From: Gammaproteobacteria bacterium
Lineage (GTDB): Bacteria; Pseudomonadota; Gammaproteobacteria; Pseudomonadales; Azotimanducaceae
DNA: 53,864 bases
Reading direction: 5' to 3'
Assembly (NCBI GenBank): GCA_009841635.1
Contig: VXLJ01000021.1
Coordinates: 1-53,864, forward strand
The notes beneath the pieces were generated by a model. It was not told the origin of the DNA. It searched no databases and was given only the letters and a program-made list of their open reading frames with translations. The position numbers were made by a program, and so were the translations under genes. Each line of letters begins with the position of its first letter. Within the stretch, counting starts at the first letter, position 1. This document shows positions 8,795-16,418 of this stretch, in pieces.

Positions 8795-9022
8795 CTATAG
8801 ATTGTGGATTTGATCCGCCAGGTTCTTTTTCCGGTCTGTCACGATGGTTTCTAGTGCCTGAACTCGCTCTTCTAGTGAGTCGTCGCCAACCAACGCCTCA
8901 AGTCGCTCAATGCGTTCGCGAAGTTCAGGGTTGGTCTTTCCTCTTGTTTTGAAATAACGCGATATGACTTCGGTTGCGCAACCGACACATACGATTACCA
9001 CAACCATGGTAAATAAATCCAT
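8795..9022 (-). CDS. PspB-like small membrane protein
   Basis: 75 residues: one N-terminal hydrophobic helix (about residues 3-18), a basic stretch, then a heptad-patterned helix ending RVQALETIVTDRKKNLADQI. The C-terminal part resembles PspB of the phage-shock response (RIQALESIL-type ending), which sits in the inner membrane and, with PspC, releases PspA under envelope stress. No pspA, pspC or pspF is present in the window, so the link is by shape and short similarity only. It lies just downstream of the TauD gene's start on the same strand (30 bp), and could be transcribed with it from the divergent region at 9023-9189. Confidence 0.6.
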   Translation of the reverse strand: MDLFTMVVVIVCVGCATEVISRYFKTRGKTNPELRERIERLEALVGDDSLEERVQALETIVTDRKKNLADQIHNL

Positions 9023-9073
9023 ATGAAGGCACCTTTTACTGTGTTTTTGATTATAAGCAAGATGCGTGCCATT

Positions 9074-9100
9074 AATAAATCATTGATTTATTTACGTAAA
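9074..9100. promoter_or_regulatory. Two abutting palindromes in a divergent promoter region; first matches IHF consensus
   Basis: AATAAATCA-T-TGATTTATT (9074-9092) is a perfect 9+1+9 dyad. TTTACGTAAA (9091-9100) is a perfect 10-bp palindrome sharing two bases with it. On the minus strand the first contains AATCAATGATTTA, an exact match to the IHF consensus WATCAANNNNTTR. They lie between the divergent PspB-like and Sel1-like genes. Confidence 0.45.
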
Positions 9101-9189
9101 TACGCGGATATCACATTGGTTAGTAGTGAAACTCGTCAAATCGTGGTCTAATTTACCACTTACCCTGTAATTGCTATCGTTACTCCCTT

Positions 9190-9966
9190 ATGACATCTTT
9201 CAAGATGTATTTTGGCAAGACTTTTTCTTTGTACGCACTAAAGTTGTGCGCAGTAGCGAGCATGGTTTTAACCTCCCAATTCCTCATGGCGGGAGTACCT
9301 GAAGCAGCTGCGAAGAGTCGCGCTGGCCATGATCTACCTGCACCAAACACACAAGTGCAGCCTAGTTCCGAATACACGCCAACGCAGCCGATGGAAGAAA
9401 TCGTCGTTGAGGGCGAACTTCCCGACGTTGACGATATGAACAGTTTCGAAGTCATCCATTACTACAACGCCAACGCTCGCGGTGGGCAGCTCTACAAAAT
9501 GCGGCGCTACGACGATGCGAAACCATTTCTGGAAGTAGGCGCGCAGCTTGGCTTCAAAATGAGTCAAGCTCGCTTAGGCGCGATATATGCTTACGGTCTA
9601 GGCACGACCGAACGCGACGCGGTTAAAGGGATTACGTGGATTGGTGTCGCGGCAGAACCGCGCACGGATCCAACAATTACCAAACACTATCGAGATTTGT
9701 TAAAGCAAATTCCGCCAGGTGAAATGCCCAAAATTGAGGCGATGGTTGCGGAAGGTCGTGCAAAGTATGGTTCCAGCGCAACCGGTACCAACTGTCAGAT
9801 GATTCGAAGCGCTGGCTCACATATGTCATGGTTGAACTGTGAAGTGAAGGATATGTATCGATTCCGATCCGCGGCCGACGCTTATCACCTGTGTTTGATT
9901 CAGGGTATCGAGAGTATCCAAAGCGATGGCGAGATGGCGGCAATTTCGGTGACGCCTTGCTCATAA
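9190..9966 (+). CDS. Secreted Sel1-type repeat protein
   Basis: 258 residues. The N-terminus has a basic start and a hydrophobic core (ALKLCAVASMVLTSQFLMAG) followed by an Ala-rich cleavage-like site, so it is probably exported to the periplasm. About residues 75-77 lie in EEIVVEGELPDV, a sequence resembling the EEIVVTA segment found just after the signal peptide of TonB-dependent receptors. Residues about 105-150 (GAQLGFKMSQARLGAIYAYGLGT, then DAVKGITWIGVAA) fit one Sel1-like alpha-alpha repeat, which usually mediates protein contacts. The C-terminal third contains four Cys residues that could form disulfides. Function is unknown. It is divergent from the PspB-like gene and precedes a PhyH gene by 49 bp. 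Confidence 0.75.
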   Translation: MTSFKMYFGKTFSLYALKLCAVASMVLTSQFLMAGVPEAAAKSRAGHDLPAPNTQVQPSSEYTPTQPMEEIVVEGELPDVDDMNSFEVIHYYNANARGGQLYKMRRYDDAKPFLEVGAQLGFKMSQARLGAIYAYGLGTTERDAVKGITWIGVAAEPRTDPTITKHYRDLLKQIPPGEMPKIEAMVAEGRAKYGSSATGTNCQMIRSAGSHMSWLNCEVKDMYRFRSAADAYHLCLIQGIESIQSDGEMAAISVTPCS

Positions 9967-10015
9967 ATGCAATCAAAAGAAATAATTAATTGAATAACTT
10001 TAAGGATTTTGCTCC

Positions 10016-10741
10016 ATGAATGGATTGGATGTAGCTCAACTCAGAGCTGATTTTCGGCGGGATGGCTATGTGATTCTGCCGGGTTTTCTAAATGCAGAAG
10101 AATTGACCGAACTTGATACCCGGATTGAAGCCTTTTTAGATACAGGCAATATTCGTGAGGCGATGAAGTCGAAAGCGAAGTTTGCGGGCACCATCAAGGG
10201 GCTTGATCGTAAGGATGAGTGGTTTTCCGCACTGCTAAACCAAGGGAAGCCTGCTCAAATGGTTTCCCAGTTGTTGGAAGACGATCTAGACACTGGGACT
10301 GCAGCGCTGTTCGATCGGATCCCTGGTGAAGATGAAGGGATTCAGCCACACTTCGATTCGCTCGGACATCGTCGCGACGGCGCGACGTTGTGGATTGCAC
10401 TTGACCACACATCCACCGAAAACGGCTGCCTGTATTACGCCAAAGGATCGCACAAGCAGAAGTATGAGTCGGTCGTCGGCTTACCTAATTTTGACGAATC
10501 CACGCCAGGTGCGATGCCAGTTCAGCTGAAACCAGGGGACGCGGCCGTCCACAGTTCGCTCACGGTCCATTGGTCGAACCCCAATCAGTCTGAGCGGAGT
10601 CGGCGAGGCGTTACTTTCTTTTATTGGGCTGCGTCCTCAAAAGGCGAAAAAGGCTGGCTGGACTACAAAAAGCAAGCTAGCATGGCAAAAAAGCAAGCTA
10701 GTTTCGCTAAAAAAACGGCACGCAATTCCGAGTCACCATAG
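10016..10741 (+). CDS. Phytanoyl-CoA dioxygenase (PhyH) family protein with repetitive Lys-rich tail
   Basis: 241 residues. The Fe(II) ligands His112-x-Asp114 (QPHFDS) and the distal His185 (TVHWSNPNQS) followed by Arg in SRRG are all present, so the enzyme should be active on Fe(II) and 2-oxoglutarate. PhyH members hydroxylate lipids, amino acids, antibiotic precursors and phosphonates, and the substrate is not predictable. The C-terminus ends in two near-identical seven-residue units, KKQASMA and KKQASFA, then KKTARNSE, encoded by a 21-bp tandem duplication. An AAGGA ribosome-binding site precedes the ATG. It is one of three PhyH genes in the window and follows the secreted Sel1 protein on the same strand. 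Confidence 0.88.
   Translation: MNGLDVAQLRADFRRDGYVILPGFLNAEELTELDTRIEAFLDTGNIREAMKSKAKFAGTIKGLDRKDEWFSALLNQGKPAQMVSQLLEDDLDTGTAALFDRIPGEDEGIQPHFDSLGHRRDGATLWIALDHTSTENGCLYYAKGSHKQKYESVVGLPNFDESTPGAMPVQLKPGDAAVHSSLTVHWSNPNQSERSRRGVTFFYWAASSKGEKGWLDYKKQASMAKKQASFAKKTARNSESP
10667..10708 (+). repeat. 21-bp tandem duplication at the 3' end of the PhyH gene
   Basis: Two copies (10667-10687 and 10688-10708) share AAAAAGCAAGCTAG exactly and stay in frame, giving KKQAS(M/F)A twice. A partial third A-rich unit follows. Confidence 0.75.
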
Positions 10742-10857
10742 GTCTGTGGCGCGCATCAAATGAGCACGTGCATCGTTTGAGGCGTTGCTCGATTTAGCTC
10801 CTGCGAACAACCTAATGACTTCGCGCCTAACCCTTGACAATGTAAGTAAGTAATAAG

Positions 10858-10876
10858 AATAAATTATTGATATATT
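10858..10876. promoter_or_regulatory. AT-rich IHF-like site (copy 2)
   Basis: AATAAATTATTGATATATT; its minus strand contains TATCAATAATTTA, an exact match to WATCAANNNNTTR. It lies in an AT-rich gap between two convergent genes (PhyH and the ankyrin protein), with TATATATATT just after it. It differs at one base from the copy at 43379-43397. Confidence 0.4.
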
Positions 10877-10896
10877 AATATATATATTCAAGTGCC

Positions 10897-12006
10897 TTAG
10901 TTCGTCCTTACGGATACCGCTGATTTACGCCGCTTGACTTGGCTAGGCGTGCGACCTAATCGGTTGCGCATTTCAATGTCAGCGCCGTTTTGAAGTAATA
11001 GATCGATAACCTGCTGTAGCCGTGTCTGGTCTTTAATCGAAGACTTGAGTGCCGTGTGCAATGGCGTGTCGCCGTCGCGATCTTGCGCATTCACGTGAGC
11101 GCCGTGATCGAGCAGAATCCTTACGGGTTCTACGAAGCCTGCTTTCGCGGCACAATGGAGCGCGGTTTGTCCTTTGTAATTAGTGATATTGACGTTTGCC
11201 CCTTGAGCGATTAACTCGCGTACGGCATGGGGATTCCCGCCGCGATCGCCCCGGCACACATAAACCAACGATGGCCAACCATTCTCGCTTGCATCTATCT
11301 CGATTTTCGCACCATATCGTTGCAACAACGTTACGATCGCCGTATCTGCAATATCACCTTTCAATAGTGTGCGCTCGGTCACGTCCATACCGGCGTCGAG
11401 AAGCATTTCCACCATTGCGAAGCTATTGCGATTTAAGGAAAAATCGAGCAGATGATTGCTGTAACGTGTGACATCTGCACCTCGCTCAATAAGCAACTTA
11501 ACGATTGGGGGGTGCGCACCGGCGACCGCGTAATGCAGCAATGTGCCGTCGAAATGTGGGTCATGTTGGACAATCTCGCGGGCAATCAGTGATGGGTCTT
11601 CACGAGTCATTTGCTCGACGTCATCGAATACACCTAGATAGGTTTGGGTGACAACGTCGCGCTTAGCGCCAGCTGCTTCTAGGCGTGTCACCACATCCGT
11701 TCGCTTCTTCAATATTGCAGCGCAAACTGGACTGATTTCGACTAGCAGTGGTGTGTAATGGCAGCCTCTTGCTTCGATGTCGATGTCGTCATAGGTATCT
11801 AGCAAGTACGACACAACGTTTAGTCGACCTCGATACGCTGCTTCCCACAACATCGTGCGGCCATGGGAGCCAATGCGCGATCGCCACGCTGGTCGAAGAT
11901 GCAAAACAGCCTTGAGTGTTTCAAGATCGCCACGCGCGGCCGCGCCAACGCCAATCTTTAAAAAGTCGCTCGCATTGCCAGTGAGCAACCCGCTTTGCTT
12001 CACCAC
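10897..12006 (-). CDS. Ankyrin-repeat protein
   Basis: 369 residues, no export signal. The C-terminal half carries canonical ankyrin repeats: DGTLLHYAVAGAHPPIVKLLIERGAD, then KGQTALHCAAKAGFVEPVRILLDHGAHVNAQD and DGDTPLHTALKSS followed by VIDLLLQNGADIEMRN. The N-terminal half has degenerate repeats (DLETLKAVL; RTMLWEAAYRGRLNVVSYLLDT). Ankyrin repeats act only as binding surfaces, so no reaction is implied. The protein ends in a basic segment (KRRKS). It converges on the PhyH gene and is divergent from the COX3-type gene. A second, larger ankyrin protein is at the right end of the window. Confidence 0.88.
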   Translation of the reverse strand: MVKQSGLLTGNASDFLKIGVGAAARGDLETLKAVLHLRPAWRSRIGSHGRTMLWEAAYRGRLNVVSYLLDTYDDIDIEARGCHYTPLLVEISPVCAAILKKRTDVVTRLEAAGAKRDVVTQTYLGVFDDVEQMTREDPSLIAREIVQHDPHFDGTLLHYAVAGAHPPIVKLLIERGADVTRYSNHLLDFSLNRNSFAMVEMLLDAGMDVTERTLLKGDIADTAIVTLLQRYGAKIEIDASENGWPSLVYVCRGDRGGNPHAVRELIAQGANVNITNYKGQTALHCAAKAGFVEPVRILLDHGAHVNAQDRDGDTPLHTALKSSIKDQTRLQQVIDLLLQNGADIEMRNRLGRTPSQVKRRKSAVSVRTN

Positions 12007-12046
12007 GTAGCTACGAATGTCGTCAAACTAATCGGGTAATTTTCGT

Positions 12047-12070
12047 GCGCTTTTTATAATTTTTTAGCGC
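12047..12070 (+). promoter_or_regulatory. Inverted repeat enclosing a TATAAT box
   Basis: GCGCT at 12047-12051 and AGCGC at 12066-12070 flank TTTTATAATTTTTT, placing a perfect TATAAT (12055-12060) between the arms. It lies in the 162-bp divergent gap upstream of the COX3-copA-copZ cluster and could be an operator over its promoter. No good -35 box is visible at the usual distance. Confidence 0.35.
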
Positions 12071-12168
12071 TGATTGGTACAAATTTGCCGATTCTGTGAC
12101 ACCTCAGAATTGGCCATGATTCGTCAAAAGTCGCGTTCTATCTGCATAACCTTCGCCTAATCGACCGT

Positions 12169-12786
12169 ATGGGATTCTTCCGCAAAATCCTAGAAAAACC
12201 TTGGTTACCTCCTGAAGGTAACGTCGTTGAGTTTCAGACGAGCTATTTTTCCGCCACCAATCGAAAAGTAGCCCTCGTGCTGTTTCTCTGCGTGGTCGGG
12301 ATTTTGTTCTTTCTGCTTTTTTCTGCATATCACATGCGGAAAGCCTATAGCACGGATTGGGTTGCCACGCCAGAACCAACGCTGATTTGGTTTAACACGT
12401 TGGTGCTCTTTATCGTGAGTGGCGCATTCGAGTGGACCCGAGCCGCACTAGCTAAGGAACAAATAGATGCGGTGCGCATGCGGTTCTATGCCGCTGGTTG
12501 GCTAACCGTGCTTTTTCTCGTGTTGCAATTGGTCGCATGGAAGCAACTGATTGATATGGGATACATTGCCCAGAGCAATCCAGCGAATGCGTTTTTCTAC
12601 ACCATTACAGGCATCCACGGTCTGCATCTCGTCGGCGGTCTCATCGCGTGGTACCGAGCGCTACGCTACATAAAAATGGACGAATCGTTTACGCGCATGA
12701 AGAATGCCATTGATCAGTGTGCGCTTTACTGGCACTTCCTACTTTTTGTGTGGGTTGCCATGATCGGGTTGTTCATAACCTCCTAA
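12169..12786 (+). CDS. Cytochrome c oxidase subunit III-type membrane protein
   Basis: 205 residues with five predicted transmembrane helices. It shows the COX3-family hallmarks: WFNTLVLFIVSGAFEWTRA in helix 2-3, the IHGLHLVGGLIAWY motif, and a final helix with CALYWHFLLFVWVAMIGLF. Subunit III stabilises haem-copper oxidases, and the shorter relatives include NorE. No subunit I or II gene is present in the window, so this is an orphan member. The N-terminal EKPWLPPE precedes the first helix. The stop is 3 bp before the copA start, so the two are almost surely co-transcribed, linking it to copper delivery. The exact partner oxidase is unknown. Confidence 0.8.
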   Translation: MGFFRKILEKPWLPPEGNVVEFQTSYFSATNRKVALVLFLCVVGILFFLLFSAYHMRKAYSTDWVATPEPTLIWFNTLVLFIVSGAFEWTRAALAKEQIDAVRMRFYAAGWLTVLFLVLQLVAWKQLIDMGYIAQSNPANAFFYTITGIHGLHLVGGLIAWYRALRYIKMDESFTRMKNAIDQCALYWHFLLFVWVAMIGLFITS

Positions 12787-12789
12787 AGC

Positions 12790-15189
12790 ATGGTCGCCAC
12801 GGCCGTCGCGCACAAGCGCATCTCTCTAGATATTCAAGGCATGACATGTAGCGCGTGTGTTACGCGCCTTGAAAAGGCTTTTAGTCGAGCCGCCGGCGTC
12901 GAGAAAGCAAACGTCAATTTGCCACTCGAGAAAGCAACGCTTGTGGTCGATCCGACGATCGCGCCGATTGAAGAATTAAAGGCCATCGTTGAGCGCACTG
13001 GTTTTGGCGTCGGCATGCAGACACGCATGTTCTTCGTTGAAGGCATGCATGAACCAAGTCATGCCAGTGAGGTGGAAAAATCGCTGTACAACATGCCTGG
13101 CGTCGTGTCGGCGGATATCAGTTTTGCTGAAGAACGCGCGAATGTCACCTTCATAGCCCATAGTGTGGTGGAAGCGACGTTACGCGAGTCGATCGCCAAG
13201 CTCGGCTTCACATTGCATGCGTTGGACGAAGAAGATTCATTAGCTCAGGAAGCTGAACGTGCGGATGACCGCGAGCGACGCATCCTCATTGTCGCGTGTT
13301 TGATCTGCGTGCCTTTCTTAGTACAGATGTTTGCGCAGTTCTTCGGCTGGGAAGAAATCCACATGATGCCGGCAGCGGAAGTCGTGCTAGCAACGCCGCT
13401 CCAGCTTGTGCTTGGCATGAGGTTTTATCGCGCTGCCTACAACGCGTTACGAGGTGGCAGTGCGAATATGGATGTGCTCGTCGTATTAGGGACAACCGCG
13501 GCGTACTTTTACAGCTGGTATGTCATGTTGCAACTTGGCGAAGCCGCTGAAGGCGAGCTCTACTTTGAAGCATCTGCACTGATTCTTACGTTCATCCTGC
13601 TTGGCAAGCGACTTGAGTCTCGTGCCAAGCGAGCCACGACAGCCGCCGTGCGCGAACTGATGGACCTACGTCCTCGAAGCGCGCGTATTCGCAACAGCGC
13701 GGGTGCTTGGGAAGAGCAGCCGCTCGCTGCGCTGGAGCTTGGCAGCGTGTTTGAAGTACGTCCAGGCGACCGTGTCCCAGCCGACGGCCTCATACTCGCT
13801 GGCACCACTTCGATTGACGAAGCATTGCTTACAGGTGAAAGTAGTGCCATTGCAAAAGCGCAAGGCGACGTGGTGTTTGAAGGCTCTATCAATATCGACG
13901 GTAGGGTTGAAGTTGAAACGACCGCCCTCGGTGAAGATGGCACCTTGCAGCGAATCGTCGAAGCGATCGAGAGCGCGCAGACTGGCAAAATCGGTGTGCA
14001 GCGCTTGGTGGATCGGGTCTCGGCGGTGTTCGTGCCTATTGTCATAGGCCTTGCAATATTGGTGCTTGTTGCTTGGTTGGTCGCCGGCCAAGAGTTTGAG
14101 CCGTCACTCATAAACGCCGTGACGGTGCTGATCATTGCGTGCCCTTGTGCGCTTGGTCTTGCGACGCCGACAGCCATCATCACGGGCACAGGTGCAGCCG
14201 CGCGAGCAGGCATCCTTTACAAGGACATTCAATGCATCGAAGAGGCGCAGCGCATCACCGTCGTTGCATTTGATAAAACGGGCACATTGACGACTGCTGC
14301 ACCTCAATTGGCCGAAACGCAGCTAGTCGCCGCCACCGATGAAAACGATGTGCTCCGCCTAGCGATGTCATTGCAGGCGAATAGCACACACCCAATTGCA
14401 CAAGCATTTGCTGACCTCGCGGCAGCTCGTCACATCGATCCATTGACAGTCACAAATTTTGTGAACCATGTTGGCTTTGGCATCGAAGGCGAAATTGAGG
14501 GGCGTCGCTACTACATCGGCGGCGAACGCTTGCTACATCAGGTCGGCGTTGAGGTTGAGGAAATCGACGCAATCGAGGCGATCTACCTTTTCGATCAAGA
14601 AAAAATCCTAGCGAGTTTTCAAATCGTCGATACCTTGCGCGCGGAAGCGCGAGAAGCTATTGACGAGATCAATGACTTGGGTATTCGGACCTGTATGTTG
14701 TCAGGTGATAACGAAGTAAAGTCAAAGCGAATCGCAGACGCGTTGCAATTGACGGAATACTTGGCGGGCTTAACTCCCGAACAAAAGGTTCTAGCCATTG
14801 AGCAAATGAGTAGTACCGAGGATGTGGTTGCCATGGTTGGCGATGGCATCAATGATGCACCTGCATTAGCGCGAGCCAACGTTGGGATTGCAATGAGTTC
14901 TGGCACGGATATCTCGTTAGAAGTTGCGCCGATCACCCTGATGCGCAACGACTTGACGCTAGTCGCCGGTGCGATTCTGGCTAGTCGCGCAACATTCCGC
15001 AAGATCAAGCAAAATCTCTTTTGGGCGTTTATTTACAACGTGGTCATGCTGCCACTTGCTGGCTTAGGCGTGCTGACCCCCACGCTAGCTGGTGCGGCCA
15101 TGGCACTGTCTAGCGTCAGTGTAGTGTGTAATTCACTTTGGTTGCGTAGGTGGAAACCGGAAACGAGCGGCAATGAATCAAGTCACTGA
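12790..15189 (+). CDS. copA: Copper-transporting P-type ATPase
   Basis: 799-residue P1B-1 ATPase. The first heavy-metal-associated domain has GMTCSAC (residues 17-23). A second such domain follows, but its metal site reads GMHEPSH (85-91) with no CxxC. Then come TGES (actuator), the transport motif ACPCALG near residue 453, the phosphorylation motif DKTGT near 494, HP (STHPIAQAF), and GDGINDAPAL near 683. The last two helices contain YN and MALSS, the residues that mark Cu(I) selectivity. It exports Cu(I) across the inner membrane, either for detoxification or for oxidase assembly. The adjoining COX3-type gene (3 bp) and CopZ-like gene (17-bp overlap) favour a role tied to copper handling for an oxidase. 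Confidence 0.95.
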   Translation: MVATAVAHKRISLDIQGMTCSACVTRLEKAFSRAAGVEKANVNLPLEKATLVVDPTIAPIEELKAIVERTGFGVGMQTRMFFVEGMHEPSHASEVEKSLYNMPGVVSADISFAEERANVTFIAHSVVEATLRESIAKLGFTLHALDEEDSLAQEAERADDRERRILIVACLICVPFLVQMFAQFFGWEEIHMMPAAEVVLATPLQLVLGMRFYRAAYNALRGGSANMDVLVVLGTTAAYFYSWYVMLQLGEAAEGELYFEASALILTFILLGKRLESRAKRATTAAVRELMDLRPRSARIRNSAGAWEEQPLAALELGSVFEVRPGDRVPADGLILAGTTSIDEALLTGESSAIAKAQGDVVFEGSINIDGRVEVETTALGEDGTLQRIVEAIESAQTGKIGVQRLVDRVSAVFVPIVIGLAILVLVAWLVAGQEFEPSLINAVTVLIIACPCALGLATPTAIITGTGAAARAGILYKDIQCIEEAQRITVVAFDKTGTLTTAAPQLAETQLVAATDENDVLRLAMSLQANSTHPIAQAFADLAAARHIDPLTVTNFVNHVGFGIEGEIEGRRYYIGGERLLHQVGVEVEEIDAIEAIYLFDQEKILASFQIVDTLRAEAREAIDEINDLGIRTCMLSGDNEVKSKRIADALQLTEYLAGLTPEQKVLAIEQMSSTEDVVAMVGDGINDAPALARANVGIAMSSGTDISLEVAPITLMRNDLTLVAGAILASRATFRKIKQNLFWAFIYNVVMLPLAGLGVLTPTLAGAAMALSSVSVVCNSLWLRRWKPETSGNESSH

Positions 15190-15388
15190 AATAGCTGTAG
15201 AAGGGATGCAGTGCAGCGCATGTGCAGAAAGTGTCGAGCGTGTGGTCGGCCAGCTGGTCGGCGTCGAGAGCGTTTCTGTGAATCTTGACGCAGCCATCGC
15301 GACGGTTACTTATGACGAAGCTTGCGTGCAACTAGCGGACCTAAATGACGCAATCGAAGACGCAGGGTTTGACGTAGGACTTAGCTAG
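15173..15388 (+). CDS. CopZ-like copper chaperone (single HMA domain)
   Basis: 71-residue ferredoxin-like heavy-metal-associated domain with the metal-binding motif GMQCSACAESV (CxxC) near the N-terminus and a C-terminal AGFDVGLS matching the family end. Single-domain members carry Cu(I) in the cytoplasm to ATPases such as CopA. The ATG lies inside the 3' end of copA, overlapping it by 17 bp, so expression is coupled. It has one intact CxxC, whereas the ATPase's second domain lacks it, so this protein may replace the lost second domain. A mercury-binding role is unlikely given the neighbours. Confidence 0.88.
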   Translation: MNQVTEIAVEGMQCSACAESVERVVGQLVGVESVSVNLDAAIATVTYDEACVQLADLNDAIEDAGFDVGLS

Positions 15389-15419
15389 CGCTGGATTGTT
15401 AGGTGGCTAAATCAGGGTG

Positions 15420-15451
15420 ACGCGGTTTTTTAGCTGTTAGCGCTGCGTTTT
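15420..15451 (+). terminator. Weak possible terminator after the copper cluster
   Basis: ACGCGG (15420-15425) can pair with CTGCGT (15443-15448) with one G-U, loop of 17 nt, followed by TTTT. Loose loop, so only tentative. Confidence 0.3.
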
Positions 15452-15533
15452 AAACCAATCATTTTGGTCTAGATTAGCACTGCACTACCCATCTAATGTG
15501 TGAGAACTTTCAGTATGCGCTGCTAGTACGCAA

Positions 15534-15755
15534 CTAACCGGTCGCAGAACGTCGCGCGCACCAACCTCGCCAAAAAATATCTGCGTGCGCTAATCCCATC
15601 ATGAACCACATAAGGTTATGAGCCGATAGATGCAAACCCCAAAGTGAGAAGTGCATATGGGGGTCGTTAAGTGCAATAAATCCCATGAGGATAAATGCAA
15701 TGGGCCAAATGTACGGATAGACCTTACTTAAGAAAAAGGCGAGCTTGTTGGACAT
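15534..15755 (-). CDS. Small two-helix membrane protein, unknown
   Basis: 73 residues. Two hydrophobic segments are visible: IWPIAFILMGFIAL near the N-terminus and HNLMWFMMGLAHADIFW near the C-terminus, joined by a loop rich in His (DPHMHFSLWGLHLSAHN). No family is recognised. It lies 36 bp after the PHP gene on the same strand and could be the last gene of a coaE-PHP unit. The length, plausible initiator and membrane pattern support it as real, but there is no functional evidence. Confidence 0.5.
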   Translation of the reverse strand: MSNKLAFFLSKVYPYIWPIAFILMGFIALNDPHMHFSLWGLHLSAHNLMWFMMGLAHADIFWRGWCARRSATG

Positions 15756-15791
15756 TGAGCTACCGTGAAATATGTGCTTTCGCGAGGCGAT

Positions 15792-16418
15792 CTAGCGAAA
15801 CGTCACGGCTTCGAATGCGTGGTCCTGCAACGCTTCAACTAGATCCTGTATGGAATGAATGCGACGGTCGAATCGCGTAGCACACCTACCGATGTGGCTC
15901 ACGATATGGGCGTCGCTGCCGCCAATACCCGCATAGCCCTGGTCTGTTGCTAGTGCTTGGGCGATTTGGTCTTCGTTGTTGCGGCTTCCGCCGTTGTAGA
16001 TTTCGACGATTTTGACACCTTGTGGTACGCCGAATTCGTCAAGATGCGCGGCCATACCGACACGAGGTCGGCCAGGATGACATGGGACTGGGACCGCGTT
16101 GTGCTTTTCGCATGCTGCGATAACGTCTGCGAGCGGCAAGCTGATACTGGCAAAATCGAATTCTTCCATCAATGGCGGCGTCACGCCAAAAACCAATACA
16201 TGTCCATATTCGGTTTCGACTTCACTGCCTTTTAGGATGACTAGACCATATTGCTCGCCAATTGGCGCATAATCGGATTCATCGTCAAATTGGCGGTGCT
16301 CGGTTAAAACAAAGCCATCCAGTGGCAAGTCGCGGGTACGAATCCACTTGCAGTAGTTCTCGACTTTGGCGCGTCCGTCATCGGACTTAGTCGAATGAGC
16401 ATGCAAATCTATGAGCAT
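15792..16418 (-). CDS. PHP-domain metal-dependent phosphoesterase-type protein
   Basis: 208 residues. The N-terminus MLIDLHAHSTKSDDG supplies the HxH metal-binding start of PHP domains. LTEHRQFD, with a Glu and His about 40 residues in, and GSDAHIVSHIG near residue 170 give further ligands (the DxH pattern). PHP proteins hydrolyse phosphoesters, for example nucleotide 3',5'-bisphosphates (YciV/TrpH type) or histidinol phosphate. Its start codon directly abuts the stop of coaE, which points to co-expression. The YciV/TrpH group is the nearest by size, but this one is shorter than the usual ~280 residues, so the exact substrate is open. Confidence 0.8.
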   Translation of the reverse strand: MLIDLHAHSTKSDDGRAKVENYCKWIRTRDLPLDGFVLTEHRQFDDESDYAPIGEQYGLVILKGSEVETEYGHVLVFGVTPPLMEEFDFASISLPLADVIAACEKHNAVPVPCHPGRPRVGMAAHLDEFGVPQGVKIVEIYNGGSRNNEDQIAQALATDQGYAGIGGSDAHIVSHIGRCATRFDRRIHSIQDLVEALQDHAFEAVTFR

